64,000 nucleotides of DNA from Novosphingobium mathurense (GCF_900168325.1 NZ_FVZE01000002.1:1-64000), one strand, 5' to 3'; numbered from the stretch's first letter, positions 1 to 7,018 are shown. Made by a program: numbers and translations. Notes: generated from the letters alone by a model not told the origin.

Positions 1-3
1 TCC

Positions 4-50
4 TCGCTAACTCCAGTGCAAAACACGACGTTTGCACTCGCGCTAACTCC
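4..50. repeat. Nested direct and inverted repeat at the left edge
   Basis: The 10-mer CGCTAACTCC occurs at 5-14 and 41-50. Between the copies lies a perfect 7-bp inverted repeat, GTGCAAA (16-22) and TTTGCAC (31-37), around an 8-nt loop. The arrangement resembles an operator or a recombination site more than random sequence. No open frame convincingly covers it and its role is unknown. Confidence 0.45.
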
Positions 51-87
51 GACTAGGTCAACGTCCGGGCAAGGCGGCCGCTATCGG

Positions 88-156
88 ATGCGTACGTTCC
101 TGATCGGCCTGTTCGCGTTGATCGGATTCTCGGTCTGGCTGGTCTTGCGGAAGTAG
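88..156 (+). CDS. Possible 22-residue single-pass membrane peptide
   Basis: An ATG at 88 opens a 22-codon frame encoding one hydrophobic helix (starting MRTFLIGLFALIG) that ends LVLRK. The frame is open back to the window edge, so this could also be the end of a longer gene. The ribosome-binding site is weak. It lies on the strand opposite to the phage-like genes. The hydrophobic helix followed by basic residues looks protein-like, but evidence for a real gene is thin. Confidence 0.2.
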   Translation: MRTFLIGLFALIGFSVWLVLRK

Positions 157-165
157 AAGACACAC

Positions 166-186
166 TGAGGCCACTCTTCAGCCTCA
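166..186 (-). terminator. Small hairpin downstream of dgt
   Basis: TGAGGC (166-171) and GCCTCA (181-186) form a 6-bp stem just beyond the dgt stop codon on the minus strand. There is no T-run, so a terminator role is only possible. Confidence 0.25.
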
Positions 187-206
187 TGATCTGATCGGGG
201 CGCCAT

Positions 207-1553
207 TCAACGGACTATGGGGTCCAACACCAATCCACTGCTAGATCCAGTGAGGCGGGCATGCAGGTTGTAGGCCTCATTTTCGGTTAGACATGCCACA
301 CAATCTGCGGCGAGCCGAGCATGCGGGGCGCCTTGGTTATCTTCCCAGATGTAGCGCATTCGCATTGGCAACAAGTTTGATTTTTTCGCTTTGCCTTCTC
401 GGAGGAAAATTTCAAAAAGCTCGCGAATGATGCGCTTTTGCCCATGCTGCTGGGCATGTAGCGCTGGTAATCCAATAACGTAGTGACGAGCGAAGAATTT
501 TAGCAGACGGACCTCATCTGCTGAATTGGGGTCGATAATTACTGCTTTCCCGTCGCAAGTTTCTGCCAAGCGCGCAGCGCGCACATAATGCCCAATCAAC
601 AGAGAACAAAAGTTTCGGAGTTGCCTGCGTTGCTCGCGGGTGCCCTCATAGGATTCCATAGTCATGGCATAGAAAGGCGAAATCTTGCGACGAATACGAT
701 CGAGCGCGCTTTTGAGGCGGGAATTTGCATCGGCCGGCCATTCAGGATCTTTCGACCAGGCGGCAGAGGCGCCCTCGATCAACATCGGCTCCGCCTCCAC
801 AGCGGTGATCCTGCCCCACGGTATAATCCCTACCCGATGAAAATCTTCCAAGTCATGAACGGAGTAAGCAATATCGTCCGCCCAATCCATTAGCTCTGCT
901 TCAGCAGTCTTGTAATCGCCTCGACAATGCTCTCGAGCCCATTTAAATTCTCGTTCTTCAGTTTTATAGGCAGACCACTTTTCTGTTTTCTTAGCGTCGG
1001 AAAGATCGCGTAGCCAAGGATACTTGAGGGTCGCTGCGAGTGTTGCTCTTGTTAGATCTAGGCCAGGAGCGTCGCGCCCCCATCGGACCGCCAATTTGGT
1101 GATAATCCGAAATGTCTGCGCATTACCTTCGTACCCATCGGAGGCGGCATCCGAGAGTTCTCCGCCACACTCGACCGGATTTCTGACGATGCGATCCAAT
1201 TCTGTTTCAGCAGCATGGCCAAACGGGGGATGCCCAAGGTCATGTGCGAGACAAGCCGCCTCCACGACTTCAGGGTCAAGACCATGCATCCTCGTCTCAG
1301 CAACCTGAGTGCGAACGAGGTTTTCAGCTAGCCTTCGGCCAATTTGGGCAACCTTATACGTATGCTGTTGGCGGGTATGAAAGATATCCAGCTCGCCGGC
1401 ACGGACAATCTGCGTAATACCGGCCAAACGGTGAAATGCGGACGAGTATAATACGCGGTCTCGGTCGCGCTCAAAACTGAGGCGCTGATCGAGTTGCGAC
1501 GGGTCGTCAGGAATGTGGCAGCGCGAAACCCGCAGCTCGTCCAGCGATAGCAA
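207..1553 (-). CDS. dgt: Dgt-type deoxynucleoside triphosphate triphosphohydrolase (HD domain)
   Basis: A 448-residue HD-domain dNTPase, which hydrolyses dGTP or other dNTPs to the nucleoside and triphosphate in the cytosol. The family motifs are present: a conserved His near residue 63 (RQQHTYKVAQIGRR), the HD pair and following His in LAHDLGHPPFGHAAE near residue 104, and the downstream Asp in MDWADDIAYSVHDLED. Length is normal for the family. It follows the 73-residue gene at 1567-1788 by 13 nt, so the two are probably co-transcribed. The start is a TTG with a poor ribosome-binding site, because an in-frame TGA lies just upstream; translational coupling is likely. The DNA is clearly poorer in G+C than the core genes, suggesting acquisition. 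Some dGTPases protect against phages by draining dNTPs, which fits its place beside phage genes, but a housekeeping role is not excluded. Confidence 0.9.
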   Translation of the reverse strand: MLSLDELRVSRCHIPDDPSQLDQRLSFERDRDRVLYSSAFHRLAGITQIVRAGELDIFHTRQQHTYKVAQIGRRLAENLVRTQVAETRMHGLDPEVVEAACLAHDLGHPPFGHAAETELDRIVRNPVECGGELSDAASDGYEGNAQTFRIITKLAVRWGRDAPGLDLTRATLAATLKYPWLRDLSDAKKTEKWSAYKTEEREFKWAREHCRGDYKTAEAELMDWADDIAYSVHDLEDFHRVGIIPWGRITAVEAEPMLIEGASAAWSKDPEWPADANSRLKSALDRIRRKISPFYAMTMESYEGTREQRRQLRNFCSLLIGHYVRAARLAETCDGKAVIIDPNSADEVRLLKFFARHYVIGLPALHAQQHGQKRIIRELFEIFLREGKAKKSNLLPMRMRYIWEDNQGAPHARLAADCVACLTENEAYNLHARLTGSSSGLVLDPIVR

Positions 1554-1566
1554 TGTAGAGACTCAG

Positions 1567-1788
1567 TTAGGCAGCTTCGGCGAGATGATCCAACGCTACG
1601 ACCATGCCATCCGGATCAAGGGTTATTTTCCGACGCTCAAGCGCTCTCTGAAGCGCCTCAATTACATTTTTCGTTTCGTGGTTGCCAGAGAGAGTTTCGA
1701 TCAGAACTCGTGGATCGATGCTACCCTGCTCGCTGCTGCTAATGAGCGCCAGGATCTCTTCGTCTTGCGGGGGGACGTCGTTTTCCAT
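1567..1788 (-). CDS. Small 73-residue protein co-transcribed with dgt
   Basis: I do not recognise this family. It is 73 residues, acidic at the N-terminus (MENDVPPQDEE), with two predicted helical stretches and no membrane segment. A good ribosome-binding site (AGGAG, 6 nt before the ATG) supports the start. The stop is 13 nt from the TTG start of dgt. A small soluble partner directly upstream of a dNTPase could be a regulator, an inhibitor or a sensor; that is inference from position only. Confidence 0.6.
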   Translation of the reverse strand: MENDVPPQDEEILALISSSEQGSIDPRVLIETLSGNHETKNVIEALQRALERRKITLDPDGMVVALDHLAEAA

Positions 1789-2075
1789 GGTGCTCTCCTA
1801 TGCCACGAACAAGTTAAAAGTTCCCAACGAGGCAAGCTCGTCGGGCAACTCGTCAGATTTATCCGACGAATGAGTCGAGATTGAGTCCGATTGCCTGTCC
1901 AGCGCATCATTGGGCGACCCTGCGCGCTTGTTGAGGCCACTGGATGGAATCAGCTTTGGAGTCCTGAGTCAAGAACCTTCCCCTGATAACCCATCCGGTC
2001 TTCGAGACCTAAGCAGCTCGAAACCATGCAGTCGGAAGTAATTTCGCAGAGAAGCTCAACGGCCAGCATGGGAAT

Positions 2076-2101
2076 GGGAGGGGACCAAGCCGCCCCCTCC
2101 C
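2076..2101. terminator. G/C hairpin downstream of the capsid gene
   Basis: GGGAGGGG (2076-2083) pairs with CCCCTCCC (2094-2101) over a 10-nt loop. With the neighbouring hairpin at 2112-2146 it forms a double stem beyond the capsid stop. Neither has a T-run, so termination or 3'-end protection is inferred. Confidence 0.4.
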
Positions 2102-2111
2102 ACCCTGGAGT

Positions 2112-2146
2112 GTGAAGCTGGACACGGGGCTCTCCACCAGCTTCAC
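2112..2146. terminator. Perfect 10-bp inverted repeat after the capsid stop
   Basis: GTGAAGCTGG (2112-2121) and CCAGCTTCAC (2137-2146) flank a 15-nt loop, 13 bp beyond the capsid stop codon. It lacks a T-run. It is probably the 3' end of the phage transcript. Confidence 0.45.
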
Positions 2147-2159
2147 GAGCAAACCGGAA

Positions 2160-3494
2160 TTATGCCGGGGTGATGCCAATCAGCTTGCAGAAGCTCTGGC
2201 CATGAGCGAAGCCGACGTCGGCCCTCAAGCGCGCCCAGAAACCGATCTGGCCGTTCGCCGCATAGGTCTGATCAAGGCGGATGATCGTCAGCTGCTCGCG
2301 CATGCCCACAATCGCCTCGGAGAAGTTACCCATGAAGACGGTCGAAGCATCGGTTGCGGTGCCCTGCGTCTGATCGATCGGAATCGACGTGGTCGACAGC
2401 TTTGGAAGCGTATCGATCGGTGACGGCATGCTAAGCGGGTTGTTGTTGCCATCCTTGAGCTTGCGGTAGGTTCGGGCAGTTCGAGGATGCCAGATCGCCG
2501 CCGTCGGTGCCGCAGCGTTGTCGACTTCCATCTCATAGAGCATGTCGAGCCAATCATCCCAGTCAGTCGGTACGGCGCCATTGGTGCCCATGCTGACCGA
2601 GTTGATGTTCGGCGTCGTGAACAGGCCGAGCGGTTCGTTCGACGAGCCCGAACCGAGCAAGCAGGCGCGGTCCAGTTCGGTCGACAGAGCTGCAGTCAAT
2701 GCGCGGCTGAGAATTTCCGCGACGTTCACGCTGTCCTGCAGCAGCTCATATGGGACCTTAACGAGGGTCGATAGCGACTTTGGCGTCATGGTGATCGCCC
2801 CCAGCACGATATCCTCATCGCCAATGCTGTCGTTTTCGCCACGCCAGGTCGCAGTGGGCTCACCATCCAGTCGCACCATGCGCGTGGTGCCTTCAAGCAT
2901 CATCGTTCGCGCGCCGGCCTGGATGAAGGTCGATTTCGCCCTCAGACGATCGATGAATTCCCTCGTGATGTGCTCAGGCACCGTGTAGCCGCCGGCGGTG
3001 TCGGTTCCCGACTCGAGGGCGTTACGCACCTCCTGCCTCTTGGTGCCGAGGAGCATCCCTTCGAGGAGTTCACCCATCGAAACTGGTAGCTTCGTTTCGC
3101 TCGCGATGCGCTCATCGGGGGCGTAGAGCTTGATCGGTTCTCCGGTCTTCGCATTGCGCCAGACGTCCGGCTTCGCCTCGGCGACACACCCACCGAGCGC
3201 TTCGCTCGCGATCACGCGGTTCTCGATCTCCCGGTCGATCACATCAAACCAGGCCATGGCGCCATCGTAGACCGGCTGGTCAACCGAACTGTCCCAGTCA
3301 CTACGTCCGGTGAATTCGTGGGTCCATGCTCGGACATCCCCTGCCAGCCGCCGAAAATCGGCCGGATGTGAGGACTTCGCCTTGAGCGAGTTGAAACGCT
3401 GTTCGACGTCCTGAAAGAATGGACCGTCAGCGCGCATCAGGGCGCCGTTGTTCTTCGCGATCACTTCGCGGGTTTCCTGGAGAGATTGCCTCAT
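2160..3494 (-). CDS. HK97-family phage major capsid protein
   Basis: A 444-residue phage major capsid protein of the HK97 fold. Residues about 1-120 look like the scaffold-like N-terminal delta region (helical, charged). The capsid core begins around GGYTVPEHITREFIDRL and shows typical features: the MMLEG..RMVRLDGE and WRGEN segments of the N-arm/E-loop, LVKVPYELLQDS, and an LLGSGSSNEPLGLF loop. A leader AGGACAGGA precedes the ATG. No capsid protease gene is nearby, so maturation would need another source or does not occur. It is transcribed with the upstream terS-like genes but separated by a 199-bp leader containing a hairpin. In a satellite this gene would build or redirect capsids; in a decayed prophage it would be a leftover. 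The frame is fully intact. Confidence 0.93.
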   Translation of the reverse strand: MRQSLQETREVIAKNNGALMRADGPFFQDVEQRFNSLKAKSSHPADFRRLAGDVRAWTHEFTGRSDWDSSVDQPVYDGAMAWFDVIDREIENRVIASEALGGCVAEAKPDVWRNAKTGEPIKLYAPDERIASETKLPVSMGELLEGMLLGTKRQEVRNALESGTDTAGGYTVPEHITREFIDRLRAKSTFIQAGARTMMLEGTTRMVRLDGEPTATWRGENDSIGDEDIVLGAITMTPKSLSTLVKVPYELLQDSVNVAEILSRALTAALSTELDRACLLGSGSSNEPLGLFTTPNINSVSMGTNGAVPTDWDDWLDMLYEMEVDNAAAPTAAIWHPRTARTYRKLKDGNNNPLSMPSPIDTLPKLSTTSIPIDQTQGTATDASTVFMGNFSEAIVGMREQLTIIRLDQTYAANGQIGFWARLRADVGFAHGQSFCKLIGITPA

Positions 3495-3535
3495 TTCGAA
3501 TTCCTGTCCTGAGTGCCGGGCTCAACAGCAGCCGA

Positions 3536-3571
3536 CACGAAAAGGGGAGCAGCAGTTCTGCTGCGTTCGTG
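3536..3571 (-). promoter_or_regulatory. Hairpin in the leader upstream of the capsid gene
   Basis: Outer arms CACGAA (3536-3541) and TTCGTG (3566-3571) enclose inner arms GCAGCA (3549-3554) and TGCTGC (3559-3564) around a GTTC loop. It sits in the 199-bp gap between the 78-residue gene and the capsid start codon, which probably also contains a capsid promoter. The function is unknown. Confidence 0.35.
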
Positions 3572-3693
3572 CCGACGCGTGAGCCGAGACACAAAGGGCG
3601 CTCGGTGGAGGCGTCTCGCGCTTGAACCGGAAAGGCCGGGAAGCGCGCCAATCGAGGAGAACATTACAGGAATATCCCGTCCGCAACAACGTG

Positions 3694-3930
3694 TCATTGC
3701 ACTGAATTCGTGGGGATAAGTTGGACTTCCATGCGGTCAGCAATGTCCCGCAGACGTTCGACTGCAGCGAATGGCCCCAGGATTTGGCACAGGATCTCTA
3801 CCAGTGCCGCGCCCGCCAGGTCAGCCTGATCCGTGGATCCGAGGCCTAGAGCATCGCAAACTTCCAGGACGGTAAGAGACACCGAACGGCTTGCCGCAAC
3901 GAAGACATCATCAGTCATTTCCATGATCAT
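3694..3930 (-). CDS. Small phage-region protein of 78 residues
   Basis: An unrecognised family. The start was set at the ATG at 3930 because AAGGAG lies 5 nt upstream; the frame is open further but would overlap terS. The protein begins MIMEMTDDVF and is mainly helical with alternating small and hydrophobic residues (VCDALGLGSTDQADLAGAAL); it has no membrane segment. It lies 10 bp after the terS-like gene and before the capsid gene, so it belongs to the packaging/head block. Confidence 0.6.
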   Translation of the reverse strand: MIMEMTDDVFVAASRSVSLTVLEVCDALGLGSTDQADLAGAALVEILCQILGPFAAVERLRDIADRMEVQLIPTNSVQ

Positions 3931-3940
3931 ACGATCTCCT

Positions 3941-4312
3941 TCAGTCACCGAAGAACTCGTCTGGCTCCTCATCGTCGAGGAAACTTGGCGCACGCGATCG
4001 GTCAACCGGTGTTGCAGCCAGCTTTGACAAAATGGCGGAGTAGACTTGCACTTCATTGATGGTCAGGCCTTGAAATTCGATCAGTTTGGCACGCTGGATC
4101 GCCGCGAGGTCGACGAGCGGCCGATCGGATTCAACGAGCCACGGCAACTCGTCCTTGAACATGCGCCACGCACGCCTTTGCTTGGCATTCAGATATCGCG
4201 ATGGCTCCCCGAGCAGCGGAGAGGTTGGGTCATTGCGGCCAGCATGGCGACCTGGGTTCTTCGATGTGGCGCCGGTTACCTTTGCAACCTGCGGGGGTAA
4301 GCGATGGCTCAT
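3941..4312 (-). CDS. Phage terminase small subunit-like protein (P27 family)
   Basis: A 123-residue protein resembling P27-type small terminase subunits, which recognise pac/cos DNA and hand it to the large terminase. The Gly/Asn-rich basic N-terminus (SKNPGRHAGRND) precedes a helical core (KQRRAWRMFKDELPWLVESD, then LVDLAAIQRAKLIEFQ), the usual P27 pattern. The start at 4312 has AGAGGG about 6 nt upstream; an upstream ATG at 4339 lacks one. No large terminase or portal is adjacent. In phage satellites a lone TerS redirects a helper's packaging machinery, which fits here. The family assignment is by pattern rather than alignment. Confidence 0.65.
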   Translation of the reverse strand: MSHRLPPQVAKVTGATSKNPGRHAGRNDPTSPLLGEPSRYLNAKQRRAWRMFKDELPWLVESDRPLVDLAAIQRAKLIEFQGLTINEVQVYSAILSKLAATPVDRSRAPSFLDDEEPDEFFGD

Positions 4313-4353
4313 TTCGTCCCTCTTTTCATGGAATTGCACCGTGGATGCGAAAA

Positions 4354-4896
4354 TTAAGGTTCGGGATCGGTCCTACGAATGGATCCGCCGAAGTTGCAGG
4401 CCTCCCCCCCGGCCGTCGTGACGTCCGACCAGACCAGGCGCCCGTCGCCGGCCTCGATGATCCAGCCGCGCGACAGGCCCATGCGCTGCAGTGCCGGGTT
4501 GAGTGTGTCGGGTTCGGGTAAGGGTGGGCGCTCGATCGGCTCCGCTGGCACTGCGGGAAGCGCCAGCATCAGGACTGGCTGCGGCTTGGGACGATTGCGC
4601 CAAGCCAGCTCGTCTCGCGTCTCCGCTTCGATGACCGGCACGATTTGCGAATGATGGGTGCAACGAAGCTGCGCCGCGCGACAACCCATCTCCAAAAGAT
4701 CTAGCGGCACATGCTCGAGCGCCTTAGTGGCGACAGCAATCCAGTCGCGCACGTCGCCGTCTGTCATACCCGCAGGCTTCACGAGTGCCAGGCACGACGC
4801 GACAAGTGCGATCCTTTCCGACCTTGCGCGAACCTGCTGGCTCCTCTGCAACTGTCGGGGATCATTCTCAAAGCCGGAGTGAGTAACGGCATTCAT
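4354..4896 (-). CDS. Phage replication-region protein of unknown function (180 residues)
   Basis: The start ATG overlaps the stop of the upstream DnaT-like gene by 4 nt, so the two are translationally coupled. Residues about 18-95 form a helical domain (ERIALVASCLALV, then HVPLDLLEMGCRAAQLRC). A Pro-rich linker (PERPPLPEPD type) follows, then a short C-terminal domain with WIIEAGDGRLVWSD. There is no P-loop and no membrane segment. The position directly after a replication protein resembles the lambda O-P order, so a helicase loader or primosome helper is possible; no motif proves it. Confidence 0.55.
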   Translation of the reverse strand: MNAVTHSGFENDPRQLQRSQQVRARSERIALVASCLALVKPAGMTDGDVRDWIAVATKALEHVPLDLLEMGCRAAQLRCTHHSQIVPVIEAETRDELAWRNRPKPQPVLMLALPAVPAEPIERPPLPEPDTLNPALQRMGLSRGWIIEAGDGRLVWSDVTTAGGEACNFGGSIRRTDPEP

Positions 4897-5585
4897 CGCA
4901 CATTCCCTTCGATGAAATCCAGATGCTCGAAGCCTAGGGCAATCGCTTGGTCGAGTGCGGTCCCATGACCACTGGCCAGGCCCATGCCGATCTCGCGCAC
5001 TGACTTCCTGTCCGTCCGCGACCTGCCACTGCGTCGGTCAGAGTTTCTGCCCTCGTCGTCAGCCTTCAGCACCCAATTGCGCCAAGCTGCCTGCCAATCT
5101 TTCTTTCGACTGTTCGGCCCAGCCGTGCTTGCAGCCCAGTCCCGGAAACGGTCCAGTTCCCGCTCCAAGGCGCCGTTTCGCCAGGATGCAACCGCATCGG
5201 CAGCACTCCCGGTCAGCGGTTCAGGCTCCCAATCGGCTGGCAAAAGGGTCGCCTCACGTGCGCGGGGTTTCTCGGTATTCGCGGGGGTATGGGGGCGGGG
5301 GTGTTGGTGGGGGGTCTGGGGGGAGGAAGAGGGGGAGGGGGAAAGGGGGTCTGTCCCGGACTCTCCTTGGACCGTCCCCGGATTGTCCGCGGACTGTCCT
5401 TGGACGCGGCGCGCGGCTCGTTCGTCCCGCTTCCGCTTGGCATCTCGCGCCCTGCGTTCTTCCGCCACCGCTTCTCGTGCAGCGATCTCAGCATCTTTTG
5501 CCTCGATCGCCTCAACCGCCAGCGCAATAGCCTCGGCTGGGGCACCCAAAGCAGCCATGGAACGAATGAGGTCCGCAATGCTCAC
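4893..5585 (-). CDS. Phage DnaT-like replication protein with an internal iteron array
   Basis: A 230-residue protein. The start is GTG at 5585, chosen because GGAGG lies 7 nt upstream; the N-terminus then reads SIADLIRSMAALGAPAEAI. Domains: a helical N-terminus rich in Arg, Lys and Glu (about 20-65, AEERRARDAKRKRDERAARR), a Ser/Pro/Thr-rich low-complexity linker (about 65-105), and a C-terminal DnaT-like DNA-binding domain (LPADWEPEP, ELDRFRDWAAS, RKKDWQAAWRNWV). Such proteins load the host helicase at phage origins. The linker is encoded by an extreme strand-biased tract and an 11-bp tandem repeat (see separate entries) that may be the origin itself, as in lambda O. It overlaps its neighbours by 4 nt on both sides. 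Confidence 0.7.
   Translation of the reverse strand: MSIADLIRSMAALGAPAEAIALAVEAIEAKDAEIAAREAVAEERRARDAKRKRDERAARRVQGQSADNPGTVQGESGTDPLSPSPSSSPQTPHQHPRPHTPANTEKPRAREATLLPADWEPEPLTGSAADAVASWRNGALERELDRFRDWAASTAGPNSRKKDWQAAWRNWVLKADDEGRNSDRRSGRSRTDRKSVREIGMGLASGHGTALDQAIALGFEHLDFIEGNVR
5318..5349 (+). repeat. 32-nt uninterrupted polypurine, G-rich tract
   Basis: From 5318 to 5349 the plus strand contains only G and A, with several runs of four or more G. Further G-runs extend left to 5281. It encodes the Pro/Ser linker of the DnaT-like protein on the other strand, but the bias exceeds what that protein needs. It could form a G-quadruplex or triplex beside the iterons. Confidence 0.6.
5348..5410. 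repeat. Five to six iterons of exact 11-bp period, candidate replication origin
   Basis: Copies begin at 5358, 5369, 5380, 5391 and 5402, exactly 11 bp apart: GGACTCTCC, GGACCGTCC, GGATTGTCC, GGACTGTCC, GGACGCGGC. A weaker copy, GGTCTGTCC, begins at 5348. The consensus GGACTGTCC is itself an imperfect palindrome. The period is not a multiple of three, so the repeat is a DNA-level property and not a protein repeat. All copies would face the same side of the helix. Its location inside a phage replication gene mimics the lambda origin inside gene O. Confidence 0.65.
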
Positions 5586-5751
5586 CGGCCACCTCCAAAC
5601 GCCAGTGCAGCGAGTTGGACGGCCAGTTCCGGGCGAACCGACAGGTTCTGAATCAGGTGGAGAGCTTGGTATTTGGCGAGCCCGTTGCTCGCACATAACT
5701 CGCCATCACCGGTTGCGCGGGCTGGCTGAGTTTCACTAAGTTGTTGATTCT
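5582..5751 (-). pseudogene. Start-less gene remnant running out of the tRNA-Arg gene
   Basis: On the minus strand a frame is open from within the tRNA gene to a TGA at 5582-5584 that overlaps the GTG start of the DnaT-like gene (GTGA). The last 50 or so codons read like real protein (NGLAKYQALHLIQNLSVRPE, then LAVQLAALAFGGGR). No ATG, GTG or TTG start is available after the tRNA. The likely explanation is that the 5' part of a phage gene was lost when the element recombined at the tRNA 3' end or was later truncated there. Confidence 0.45.
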
Positions 5752-5828
<77 letters not shown>

Positions 5829-6014
5829 AGTGGACGGGCGAGTAGCAGAGGCCGCAGGCGGTTTCCAGCGCCAAATCACGAATTTGGTGACGCTCTTGCC
5901 CCCTTTCCCCAGTCTGCATCGCAGTGGCGCTGCATCGAGGAGGAAAAGCGGCCTTATCCTCCGGGCTTCACGGGTTAGGAAATTGGCAAGCGGCGCAGCG
6001 GTAATAGGCCGGAG

Positions 6015-6455
6015 ATGGACAGGACTTCCAAAGCGCACGGTAGCAACGGTACGAATGGCCGCGCGCCCGATGGCCAGAGGCCTCGGCCCGGTCGGCCAAA
6101 TTTCGGCAAGGGCACCGGCAATACGCTCAGCCTGAAATGGTCGGCCCTGCATGATGCCGCCCAGGCGGTGGCCACAATTGCCGGCGCAGCGCCCGAAGTC
6201 GCCGTCGATGAAGTCAGGCGTTTCCCGGTCTCCATGCGCGAGGCAGGCGGCTGGCGGCTCCAGCATGCCGAACAGGGAATCGCGGATCTGACCTCGATCA
6301 TGGAGCCGGGACTGTCCGCCCTGTTGGCGGCTCTGGCGCGTGGGGCAAACCCTCAGGCGGCGGCACTGGCGTTGTGGAACGAGTTCCTCGAGGCGCGCAA
6401 TGCCCTGCTCGAACTCCTGCCGCCCGAGCGGCAGTCGGCACGCCGTCCGAGCTGA
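6015..6455 (+). CDS. Conserved-type hypothetical protein, 146 residues
   Basis: First chromosomal gene after the tRNA. The N-terminal 35 residues are Gly/Arg/Pro-rich and probably disordered (PDGQRPRPGRPNFGKGTGN). The rest is helical (LSALLAALARGANPQAAALA, then LWNEFLEARNALLELLPPER). No signal peptide, membrane segment or catalytic motif was recognised. GGAG abuts the ATG, so the start is uncertain. It is followed by mmcB on the same strand 62 bp later. Its function is unknown. Confidence 0.6.
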   Translation: MDRTSKAHGSNGTNGRAPDGQRPRPGRPNFGKGTGNTLSLKWSALHDAAQAVATIAGAAPEVAVDEVRRFPVSMREAGGWRLQHAEQGIADLTSIMEPGLSALLAALARGANPQAAALALWNEFLEARNALLELLPPERQSARRPS

Positions 6456-6517
6456 GTCCCGTCCGGGTCCGGTTGGATCGGGCTTGCCAGTTCTCTTTAT
6501 GTTCCTATTATTGCCGG

Positions 6518-7018
6518 ATGGCCGATACCGATTCCCCCGGGTTGATTCCGCAGACCGATCCCGGTTCCTTCGCCGCCCCCGATGTCGTTCGCGGCATCGG
6601 GCGGCTCTTTGCCCGCAACGATATCTGGTGCCTGACCGAAATGCCGCTGCGCTGCGGGCGGCGGGCCGACCTTATGGGCATAGATGCCAAGGGGCATGTG
6701 GTGATCGTCGAGATCAAGGTCAGCCGGGCAGACCTGCTGGGCGACGGCAAATGGACCGACTACCTCGATTACTGCGACCGATTCTACTGGGGCCTGCCCC
6801 CGTCGCTCGATCGCTCGCCGCTGGAAGGAGAAGCCTTTCTGCCAGACAAGTGCGGGGTCATCGTCGCGGATGGCTACGACGCCGAGATCCTGCGCCCTGC
6901 CCCCTTGCGACAGCTTGCCGCCGCGCGCCGCAAGGTGGAAGTCGAGCGCCTCGCGCGCGCATCGCTGCGCCGGCTGGTCAACATCGCCGACATGCACACG
7001 TCGCAGTGGGGCGGGTGA
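6518..7018 (+). CDS. mmcB: MmcB family DNA repair protein
   Basis: A 166-residue member of the MmcB family (PF06319), nuclease-fold proteins linked to alphaproteobacterial DNA damage repair. The characteristic core is present: LFARNDIWCLTEMPLRCGRR, ADLMGIDAKG, then VVIVEIKVSRADL with the PD-(D/E)xK-like Asp and Glu-x-Lys, and KWTDYLDYCDRFYWGLPP. A second conserved segment, CGVIVADGYDAEILRPAP, closes the domain. The start is the ATG at 6518; upstream codons of the frame overlap the preceding gene and look unlike the family. Confidence 0.88.
   Translation: MADTDSPGLIPQTDPGSFAAPDVVRGIGRLFARNDIWCLTEMPLRCGRRADLMGIDAKGHVVIVEIKVSRADLLGDGKWTDYLDYCDRFYWGLPPSLDRSPLEGEAFLPDKCGVIVADGYDAEILRPAPLRQLAAARRKVEVERLARASLRRLVNIADMHTSQWGG

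Larger units (their letters stand above)
1789..2159. other. Intergenic stretch between the 73-residue gene and the capsid gene
   Basis: About 370 bp without a convincing gene. It holds two strong hairpins next to the capsid stop codon (annotated separately) and must contain the promoter of the 73-residue gene/dgt pair on the minus strand, although no clear -35/-10 pair was recognised. This boundary may mark where the dgt cargo joins the phage module. Confidence 0.5.

Noticed and set aside
5281..5410. CRISPR array
   Set aside because: The repeat units are 9 bp with an 11-bp period and no spacers of 30 bp or so; an iteron array fits better. No CRISPR or cas genes were seen anywhere in the window.
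4984..5739. 251-codon plus-strand frame in the phage region
   Set aside because: Opposite the DnaT-like gene; its Gly/Arg/Ser runs follow from the polypurine tract and iterons.
1..5751. Insertion sequence or transposase
   Set aside because: No transposase frame or terminal inverted repeats were found; the mobile character rests on phage genes and the tRNA junction only.
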